Below are positions 57,201 through 64,000 of a stretch of 64,000 bases of DNA, one piece after another. The stretch's first letter is position 1. Each line of letters begins with the position of its first letter. The notes beneath the pieces are model-generated. The model did no database searches, was not told the origin of the DNA, and saw nothing but the letters and a program-made list of their open reading frames with translations. Origin of the DNA: Pseudoclavibacter sp. 13-3 (GTDB taxonomy: Bacteria; Actinomycetota; Actinomycetes; Actinomycetales; Microbacteriaceae); NCBI RefSeq assembly GCF_021168475.1, contig NZ_JAJOZT010000001.1, positions 496,001-560,000 of the forward strand, in the 5' to 3' direction. The position numbers were made by a program, and so were the translations under genes.

Positions 57201-58973
57201 CGATTCGCCCAGCCAGAGCACATGCATGTCGGCATCGGGCCCCGCCTCGGCGATGTGCACAAGCCTGGCGGGGTCGACGCCGGGGTTGCCGATCACGACG
57301 GCGATCACGACAGGCGAATGCTCAGACGGCGCGGCAGCTTCGTGATGATGTCGAATCGGGCGCTCCCCCGCAGGCAGGTGTGAGCGGGCCTGGCCGTGCG
57401 TCGGCGACCTGCTGCGTTCGCCGAGCACCTCTTCAAGTCGCGTCGTGAGCTGCTGAGCACCGTCGGCGGTGCTGGCCAGATGGTCTCCCGAGATCGGCGA
57501 ATGCGGCGAGGCGGTGTGCGGCAGCCACTTGAGCCAGCTCCAGCCCGGCAGCTGACGCGGCTCGCAGAAGGCCGCCACCACGGCGTCCGCAGGCGAATGC
57601 GACGTGGCGACCTGAACGATCAGGGCACGCAGGGCCTCTTCTGCGACACCAGCAGAGCCCGTCACGCCGATAGCGCCGGCGCTCGACAGCTTCTCGAGCA
57701 CGGGCACGTCGCTGATCGTCTCGAAGCGGTCATGCAGATCGACGATCTGCGCCCAGACGTCATCGGGCAGCTCTCCTCGTTCAGCCGTCGGAATCGCGGT
57801 GAGGCTCAGATCAGTGCCCGCCCCGAAGCGAAGTTCGAGAAAGGTCTGGTGTTCGGGCCGTCGGTTCCACAGAGCCGCACCCGAACCCGGATTCGCCTGT
57901 TGACGCACCGCTCGCTCACGCTGCTGCTGGTCGGCGAGTTCGTCTGCGATTTTGCGCACCGACTGCCGGTATGCGGCGAGCTCCCGCCGATACTCACACC
58001 CCGAGACGAAGCGACTGTCGAGCCAGGTCGCAGCCAGTGTCAGCGGAGAGAGCACGACAAGAATCAGACTGTACGGTGACTTCGTGAGCGCGAACATCGC
58101 GATGCCACCGAGCAGCGGTGCCAAGGCGGCGAGCACGGGCATGCGCGACGGACGAGGTCGATGCGGTTGAGTCGGCAGGTGGAGGTCTCTCGGTTCGAAT
58201 CGGGGCACGATCTCGGGGGCCGGTATCACCGCAACTCGTGGGGTGAGCGCAGATTCACTCTGCAGCTGTGCGAGCCCCGGTACCAGTGCGTCGTAACGAA
58301 ACAGTCTGGTGCCGAGCCTCAGCCGGTCACCGTTGCGCAGAGGTGCGTCTGTGACGGTCTGGTCGTTCACCTCGACGCCGTTGGCGCTGCCGAGATCGTG
58401 CACCGCAGCGGTGCCGTCTTCGGCGATGGTGATCTGCGCATGGCGGCGCGACACGTCGCGCGTGGCCAGGTGAACCCTCGTGGCGGGGTCACGACCGATC
58501 AGATTCTCACCCGCGACCAGCCCGTAGACACGTGGTGCGTTTTCGGTGTCGACCTGACGGCGGCGCAGCGGCGCGCCGGTCTGCGCCGATGGTGTGAGCT
58601 CGACGAGGTGCCCCGCCAGTGGATACTGGCGACGTGCATCGCTGTTGGGCGCTGCATCGTCGACGACTGAGACGATGCAGCCGGGCTGCAGTGCCGACTC
58701 GCCCAGTGTGCGATGCCTGTCGAGAATCACCGGGGTGGGCTGGCCGGAAATTCTGACGCAGAGCGTCGCCCGCACGTGTGACATCTGTGCAGACGCGGGC
58801 GGTGCAGATGCGAGCGACACATCGGTGCGCAGAGCTAGGCTGCACAAGGGATGCGTCGGCGGCAGGTGATGACGCAGACGGTCGGCGATTTCACCGATGA
58901 GCGTCGCCGTATCAGTCGTGATGACGATATCGGTGCATTGTCGACCGGTGTCAAAGGTGCATGCGATGCGCAC
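54210..58973 (-). CDS. FHA- and FtsK/SpoIIIE-domain ATPase, EssC/EccC-like, orphan
   Basis: A 1587-residue membrane ATPase with the architecture of type VII secretion motors. An N-terminal ubiquitin-like/YukD-like part (about 1-105), an FHA phosphopeptide domain (about 148-225, SRRHAQI and DLGSANGVEVND), two membrane helices (about 278-295 and 301-317), then repeated FtsK/SpoIIIE modules. The first has an intact Walker A (GGTTGSGKSEF, about 734) and Walker B (LVIVVDEFAAL). The second has GSAGSGRTQ, with Arg in place of the Walker A Lys, and the third lacks a clear P-loop, as usual for EssC/EccC. No WXG100, EccB/D/E or mycosin gene is nearby. The start is GTG 58973 behind GGGGAGGGG. Its role is therefore open. 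Confidence 0.88.
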   Translation of the reverse strand: MRIACTFDTGRQCTDIVITTDTATLIGEIADRLRHHLPPTHPLCSLALRTDVSLASAPPASAQMSHVRATLCVRISGQPTPVILDRHRTLGESALQPGCIVSVVDDAAPNSDARRQYPLAGHLVELTPSAQTGAPLRRRQVDTENAPRVYGLVAGENLIGRDPATRVHLATRDVSRRHAQITIAEDGTAAVHDLGSANGVEVNDQTVTDAPLRNGDRLRLGTRLFRYDALVPGLAQLQSESALTPRVAVIPAPEIVPRFEPRDLHLPTQPHRPRPSRMPVLAALAPLLGGIAMFALTKSPYSLILVVLSPLTLAATWLDSRFVSGCEYRRELAAYRQSVRKIADELADQQQRERAVRQQANPGSGAALWNRRPEHQTFLELRFGAGTDLSLTAIPTAERGELPDDVWAQIVDLHDRFETISDVPVLEKLSSAGAIGVTGSAGVAEEALRALIVQVATSHSPADAVVAAFCEPRQLPGWSWLKWLPHTASPHSPISGDHLASTADGAQQLTTRLEEVLGERSRSPTHGQARSHLPAGERPIRHHHEAAAPSEHSPVVIAVVIGNPGVDPARLVHIAEAGPDADMHVLWLGESAQALPAACRTWLHIEDDLTAALHRVRSASSIPVTRLDRLDARRAGQIARALAPRVDSGALVVDETDLPARVRLSEIGDTDLSEPLAIERRWKANDSLMSEWGTDGTRVQALNADSGLNAYLGVGTNGTFVLNLREQGPHALIGGTTGSGKSEFLQTWIMAMAAEYAPDRLTFLLVDYKGGAAFAECVGLPHTVGLVTDLDPHLVQRTLISLRAELTRREHLFNAVGAKDLLGMERLRDPRTPPTLVIVVDEFAALVADVPEFVTGIVDIAARGRSLGVHLILATQRPSGVVNDNLRANANLRVALRMADEQDSTDVLGIPDAAHFSASTPGRAAVRVGPGLVQHFQTAYLGAPMILGREAAQITIAELPFQTARQWLQPATRDRTGAQAQREIEAMRDAMLAAAEGLRLDAPRRPWLDALPSRLALPLSESSEMSESSGLSGRPGSSASAQTAQRPQSADEIVLGVADDPQHQRQQIYAWSPAADGHLRVIGSAGSGRTQVLRTLAWQLSDQPSRTAATHIYVIDAAGAGLEQLDTLPTVGAVIAADDRERIQRLLRQLDATATERLALLRRAKASAVDELPTATADGLPRVYVLIDDLAAMQEQYEFARGFDVIGSLAALFATGRDVGIHFAFTTSRPGGLPATIASSLGQTLVLRVTDAAVGGLLDVDTGVLDDAPPGRGIVIGGMCGGLEAQIGVPHGAVTVTEQAAVLAEAAARLADIGAEPTPSIRRLPETVALDSLPALDVDHAPVFAVADDTLAPVGLPAHEPFLVQGRSNDENSAVLGVLTRALATSRPAAQSILITPKTSPLDAAISWSRVANDEAQVINAIDEILGAVEAPAARPSLAQFDTAGWLADDDWLSAAPSHSGVQSKQPVQTSEPTRPALDGDQLLIVIDHTADFVGTPAESRLAALVAHCRREGITCLVDVDPATLPAAWELHGAVRTIRCGLLLRPENDDSDRYLRANVPADDTSRWPAGRGYLVAGGQTRLVQVAK

Positions 58974-59094
58974 AGACTACCCCTCCCCTCTGCAGTTCCG
59001 ACGGTCTCGGGGACGATGCCTGAGCACCGCTCGATGTCGGGTCTGCAGTCTGTTCGCAACTCTACCGACGAGGCGCAGCGTCGGCTTTCGGGGG

Positions 59095-59103
59095 TGTGGA
59101 TAA
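59095..59103 (-). other. perfect DnaA box (TTATCCACA)
   Basis: An exact 9-mer on the minus strand, about 120 bp upstream of the FtsK-like gene. It is a single box, so not an origin. Confidence 0.5.
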
Positions 59104-59175
59104 CTGCCAGACTGACTGGCTGCACGCTGTCTGAGAGGCGCTACCTGCGAGAGCCTACGAACACAGACCCTCAGA

Positions 59176-59646
59176 TCACAGCGTGTTCGTCCTGGCATGT
59201 GGTCGCTGGCCAGCGCGCTCGGCTGCGATCGGCAGCAGCACATCGCGGCTCAACGGAGCGACCTCTACACCCGGCCGTGCCGGATCGGCCCAGACGACCT
59301 CAGCGATCTCCCGATGCGCGCTGAGAACTCCAGCCTCGACGAACGGCGTTCGAACGAAGTAGGCGTCAGCGTCGACACGTGTGCGATCCTCGTTCAGTGC
59401 GGGAGCGTCGAATCGCCCGAGATGTTCGAGATCGCTTGGGTCGAGGGTCAGGCCCAGCTCCTCCCCGACCTCGCGAACGACTGCCTGCAGTGGTGTCTCG
59501 CCAGGTTCGAGTTTGCCGCCGCACTGCATGAACCCGGTCGTGCCTCGTTTGCGCACGAGCAGTGTGCGGCCGGCACTGTCGTTGAGCACGATTGCAGCGA
59601 TGCGCAGCACGTGGTCGTGGTCGTGGTTCTCAGCGTTGTCGTTCAT
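59176..59646 (-). CDS. Nudix hydrolase
   Basis: A 156-residue Nudix pyrophosphohydrolase. The Nudix box is complete: GGKLEPGETPLQAVVREVGEELGL fits G-x5-E-x7-RE-x2-EE-x-G (reported here in two parts, GGKLEPGETPLQA and VVREVGEELGL). It probably cleaves nucleotide or sugar-nucleotide derivatives; substrate unknown. The start is ATG 59646 with GAGGAA upstream; the open frame continues to 59907 but only with a non-family, Ser-rich extension. It separates mutM from the FtsK-like gene. Confidence 0.88.
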   Translation of the reverse strand: MNDNAENHDHDHVLRIAAIVLNDSAGRTLLVRKRGTTGFMQCGGKLEPGETPLQAVVREVGEELGLTLDPSDLEHLGRFDAPALNEDRTRVDADAYFVRTPFVEAGVLSAHREIAEVVWADPARPGVEVAPLSRDVLLPIAAERAGQRPHARTNTL

Positions 59647-59731
59647 AGCGTTCCTCGTGGTGTGAAGATGCTGCAGCGGAGTCAGATTCAGCAGCGCAAA
59701 AAGTGACTGATCTGCGCAGCAGTGCCAGCTT

Positions 59732-59770
59732 CTGTCACTCTCGCGCTGAAAACCGAAGGGGCTGTCACTC
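59732..59770. repeat. direct repeat CTGTCACTC, two copies
   Basis: CTGTCACTC at 59732-59740 and 59762-59770, 30 bp apart, in the gap between mutM and the Nudix gene. A third, inverted AGTGAC is at 59702. Possible operators of the Nudix gene; no regulator is known. Confidence 0.5.
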
Positions 59771-59819
59771 CTAGGCAAAAGCTCACCAGACCCAGACCCA
59801 GCCACTCCCGCGCAAGAAC

Positions 59820-60725
59820 TCACCGCAGCCGCTGGCAGTAGGTGCACAGATGCGAATGGCGGTTCATGAACGCCACGCGCTTGATCGGCCGACCGCACCT
59901 CGGGCACGACTGCCCGCTCTGCCCGTAGGCATTGAGCTCGATGGCGAAGTACCCCGACTCCCCGTTTACGTGCTTGTACTGCTCGTCGAAACTCGTGCCG
60001 CCGACGGCGACCGCCCGACGCAGCACCGCGACCACCGCATCCACCAGACGCAGCGCACGCGCCTGACTCAGCGAGTCGGCCGGCTGCTCGGGGTGCACCC
60101 GCGCCGCCCAGAGCGACTCATCGGCATAGATGTTGCCGATTCCCGAGACGGTGGTCTGGTCGAGCAGCACGCGTTTCACCGCCGACCGGTGACGGCGGAT
60201 GCTGCGCGCCAGCCGCGCACGATCGAATCCGGCTTCGAGCGGGTCGGGTGCGATATGCGCGGCCTGCTGCGGCACGAGATCACGCAGCGCACACCGATCG
60301 GCGACGAGGGCGTCGACCGCCAGAGCCCCGAAGAGACGCTGATCGTGAAAGCTCAGTTCGCGGTGTCGACCCGGCTCGTCGACTGTGTCGATGCGGATGC
60401 GCTCGTGCCGCAGCGGCGGCGCGTCGGCCAGCAGGTCGTGGGCGAGCAGCTGCCCGCTCATGCCCAAGTGCGCCAGCAGCGCGGGTGGCGGGGTCGATTC
60501 GGCTGAGGATGCGCCAGCGAGTTCCAGCGGAATCCAGAGAAACTTGCCACGTCGCTGCGGCTGGCCGAGGCGTGCGCCGACCAACGTCTGGACGAAGTCT
60601 TGGCTGTCGCCCGGGTGCCGTTTCAGCGAACGCTCGTCGAAGACGCGAACCGCATCGATTCGATGGCCGGCGAACAGACGCTCGATGCCGAGGCGAACCG
60701 TCTCGACTTCTGGAAGCTCAGGCAT
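59820..60725 (-). CDS. mutM: formamidopyrimidine-DNA glycosylase MutM
   Basis: A 301-residue Fpg that excises 8-oxoguanine. The N-terminal Pro (PELPEVETVRLGIERLF) is the catalytic nucleophile. H2TH elements (QTTVSGIGNIYADESLW) and the C-terminal zinc finger C-x2-C-x16-C-x2-C (CPRCGRPIKRVAFM with LCTYC) are intact. The ATG overlaps the rnc stop by 8 nt. The order yceD-rpmF-rnc-mutM is classical. Confidence 0.95.
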   Translation of the reverse strand: MPELPEVETVRLGIERLFAGHRIDAVRVFDERSLKRHPGDSQDFVQTLVGARLGQPQRRGKFLWIPLELAGASSAESTPPPALLAHLGMSGQLLAHDLLADAPPLRHERIRIDTVDEPGRHRELSFHDQRLFGALAVDALVADRCALRDLVPQQAAHIAPDPLEAGFDRARLARSIRRHRSAVKRVLLDQTTVSGIGNIYADESLWAARVHPEQPADSLSQARALRLVDAVVAVLRRAVAVGGTSFDEQYKHVNGESGYFAIELNAYGQSGQSCPRCGRPIKRVAFMNRHSHLCTYCQRLR

Positions 60726-61425
60726 CCGCTTTCTTGAGCTCGGCGTCGGTGATGCACTTCCAGGCGTTGAACGCCGCGGCCATCTCGGCCTGCTTCTTGC
60801 TGGTGCCCTCGCCGTCGCCCTTCACCGCGTCGCCGCAGTGCACGCTCGCGGCCCAACGACGCTCATGGTCGGGGCCAGTCGACGAGACGGTGTAGACGGG
60901 AAACGGCAGACCGTGTTCTGACGCGGATTCCTGCAGTGTGGTCTTAGGATCCATGCGTGCGGCCAGCGTCTCAATGCGCGGCAGCAGCGGTGAGAGCAGG
61001 CAGAGCACGAACGGTCGCGCCTGCGCAAGCCCGCCGGTGAGGTAGGTGGCGCCGATCAGAGACTCGACCATGTCGGCCAGCAGTGATGCCTTGTGGTGGC
61101 CGCCGGTCAGCTCTTCGCCGCGGCCCAGCAGCAGGTAGCCGCCGATGCCGCGGTCTTCTGCGATGAACGAGAGCGCATTGGTGCTGACGATCGCAGCACG
61201 ACGCCGCGACAGCTCGCCCTCAGAGAGGTCGGGGAACTCGTGGAACAGCAGGTCTGTCGCGACCAGCTGCAGCACGGAGTCGCCGAGAAACTCCAGGCGC
61301 TCATTCGTCGGCAGACCGCCATTCTCGAACGCGTACGACCGATGGGTCAGCGCACGCGTGAGATAGGGCTCGTCGATCTGCACATCGAGCCGCTCCAGCA
61401 GCTCGGCTTTGTCGCTCTCGTTCAC
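60718..61425 (-). CDS. rnc: ribonuclease III
   Basis: A 235-residue double-strand RNA endonuclease. The catalytic signature ERLEFLGDSVL (about 41) and a second acidic block, DMVESLIGATYL (about 115), are present, followed by a dsRNA-binding domain (about 160-225). It processes rRNA precursors. The start is GTG 61425 with CGGAG upstream, 18 nt from rpmF. Confidence 0.95.
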   Translation of the reverse strand: MNESDKAELLERLDVQIDEPYLTRALTHRSYAFENGGLPTNERLEFLGDSVLQLVATDLLFHEFPDLSEGELSRRRAAIVSTNALSFIAEDRGIGGYLLLGRGEELTGGHHKASLLADMVESLIGATYLTGGLAQARPFVLCLLSPLLPRIETLAARMDPKTTLQESASEHGLPFPVYTVSSTGPDHERRWAASVHCGDAVKGDGEGTSKKQAEMAAAFNAWKCITDAELKKADA

Positions 61426-61443
61426 CGCTTGCTCCGCGTATGA

Positions 61444-61647
61444 CTACGCGTCAGCGACCTTGCGACCCTTGTACTCGAAGTAGAGCGGGGTGCCGGCTGA
61501 GTCTTCGACGACCTTCGCACGGTGCGGCAGGCTGTAGACGACCTTGCCGTTCTCGACGGTCTTGACGAGGTTGGGCACCTCGGCCTTCCACTGTGAGCGG
61601 CGGCTACGGGTGTTGCTGCGTGAGAGCTTGCGCTTGGGCACTGCCAT
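61444..61647 (-). CDS. rpmF: 50S ribosomal protein L32
   Basis: A 67-residue L32. It begins [20 protein letters not shown], the actinobacterial consensus. It contains no Cys, so it is the zinc-free (C-minus) form. The ATG at 61647 lies 6 nt after the yceD stop. Confidence 0.95.
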   Translation of the reverse strand: MAVPKRKLSRSNTRSRRSQWKAEVPNLVKTVENGKVVYSLPHRAKVVEDSAGTPLYFEYKGRKVADA

Positions 61648-61653
61648 GATCGA

Positions 61654-62214
61654 TCATTCCTTCTCTGAATCGGCACGCGACGACGACGCGTCGTTCGGTA
61701 ACTGAGCCAGTTTACCCAGATCTGCCCACCGTGGATCGATTTCGTCTGCGACAGCAGGCTCGATCGGGTCTCCGATGGAGTAGATCTCGGCAGCAGGCTC
61801 GTCTCCCACTGGTTTCAGAGGAAGATTCAGAACGATCGCATCGCGGATGCTCTGGCTGAGATCGACATGTTCGTTCTGCAGAACCTGGATCTCGCCGTCG
61901 CCGTCATCGCGTGTTAAAGCTGCTTCTGAATCAGGATACGCGAAAAGGTCGCGAAATTCGACTTCGTCACGCCAAGACAGCGGCTCGAGGGTGCGCGATG
62001 ACTCCCCCACCACTGCGAAATCAATCGTGGCAGTGACGAGAATGCCCTCGTGCACCGACTCCAGACGCAGGTCTGCCTCGATGGGCGACCCCTCGGCCAC
62101 CCGTGCCAGGCCGACGCCCAGATCGGCCTCTGCAGGCACCGTCACCTGCAGGCTGCGCATCGCGCCGGGCTTGCCGACCAGGTCATGAACGTTGATGAGA
62201 TAGGGGTTCGCCAT
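61654..62214 (-). CDS. yceD: YceD/DUF177 family protein
   Basis: A 186-residue protein of the DUF177 family, found almost everywhere directly before rpmF and implicated in 23S rRNA or large-subunit processing in some organisms. Recognisable blocks are PYLINVHDLVGKPGAMR, LRLESVHEGILVTATIDF and DLSQSIRDAIVLNLPLKPV. The two Cys pairs near the end of some members are absent. I chose ATG 62214; an 8-nt gap separates it from a TAGACT box. A 10-bp direct repeat (CAGCCGTTCG, 62242 and 62260) lies upstream. Confidence 0.9.
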   Translation of the reverse strand: MANPYLINVHDLVGKPGAMRSLQVTVPAEADLGVGLARVAEGSPIEADLRLESVHEGILVTATIDFAVVGESSRTLEPLSWRDEVEFRDLFAYPDSEAALTRDDGDGEIQVLQNEHVDLSQSIRDAIVLNLPLKPVGDEPAAEIYSIGDPIEPAVADEIDPRWADLGKLAQLPNDASSSRADSEKE

Positions 62215-62222
62215 GGTGCCCA

Positions 62223-62228
62223 AGTCTA
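62223..62228 (-). promoter_or_regulatory. -10-like box of yceD (leaderless geometry)
   Basis: TAGACT on the minus strand, 8 nt before the yceD ATG. It would start the yceD-rpmF-rnc-mutM transcript. Confidence 0.4.
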
Positions 62229-62258
62229 GACCAGGGCGACGCAGCCGTTCGGCGGCGC

Positions 62259-64000
<1,742 letters not shown>

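Noticed and set aside
59095-59103. DnaA box as part of a replication origin
   Set aside because: Only a single box was seen, with no dnaA/dnaN nearby and no AT-rich region.

Overview
The window is a 64 kb piece of a high-GC actinobacterial chromosome. SigR/RsrA-type redox control, a fused KGD-type 2-oxoglutarate dehydrogenase, GuaB1, HisN-type histidinol phosphatase, DUF4192, DUF2469, an Rpf-domain muralytic enzyme and the local gene order all point to Actinomycetia. Micrococcales (Microbacteriaceae-like) is the best guess, but genus cannot be read from the sequence. Nearly everything is housekeeping and most genes lie on the minus strand in tightly overlapping operons (many ATGA, GTGA or TGATG stop/start overlaps). 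I found no tRNA, rRNA, CRISPR array, insertion sequence, prophage or toxin-antitoxin pair.

Layout: 1-1113 holds a decayed acyltransferase/SGNH gene. 1114-4963 is guaB1 followed by two CNNM/HlyC-type membrane proteins. 5135-9028 is kgd. 9111-10105 is sigR-rsrA, divergent from aroA-rsgA-hisN and a DUF4192 gene. 15083-25089 (minus) is an NAD(P)HX dehydratase, an M18 aminopeptidase, ligA, mnmA, a cysteine desulfurase, a YbbN-like thioredoxin-fold protein and a large unusual membrane/lipoprotein-like protein. 25302-29162 has an AI-2E family permease, a small alpha/beta hydrolase, two secreted muralytic enzymes and a protein made of four DivIVA-like repeats. 29198-33338 is rpsB-tsf-pyrH-frr-cdsA. 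33668-39032 has an M23 protein and yraN-comM-dprA-xerC, with a DUF2469 gene. 39046-43182 is rpsP-khpA-rimM-trmD-rplS-lepB-rnhB. 43400-54073 contains a YbdK-like ligase, ffh, pfkA, a BASS transporter, mutY, ftsY and smc. 54210-58973 is a 1587-residue FHA/FtsK protein of the EssC/EccC type. 59176-64000 has a Nudix hydrolase and acs-yceD-rpmF-rnc-mutM.

Functionally the window joins translation (rpsB, tsf, frr, rplS, rpsP, rimM, trmD, rpmF), protein targeting (ffh, ftsY, lepB), genome maintenance (ligA, rnhB, mutY, mutM, smc, xerC, dprA, comM), cell envelope (cdsA, Rpf and SLT enzymes) and central metabolism (kgd, pfkA, acs, guaB1).

The observations most worth a second look are: the orphan EssC-like ATPase inserted into the usual rnc-mutM-smc-ftsY cluster; a 16-bp hairpin directly in front of rplS; two tandem palindromic repeats in front of the yraN-comM-dprA-xerC operon; eight genes whose -10 box sits 6-9 nt before the start codon (leaderless mRNAs); the protein with an internal lipobox; the four-repeat DivIVA-like protein; and the pseudogene. 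I did not find a convincing new multi-gene system.
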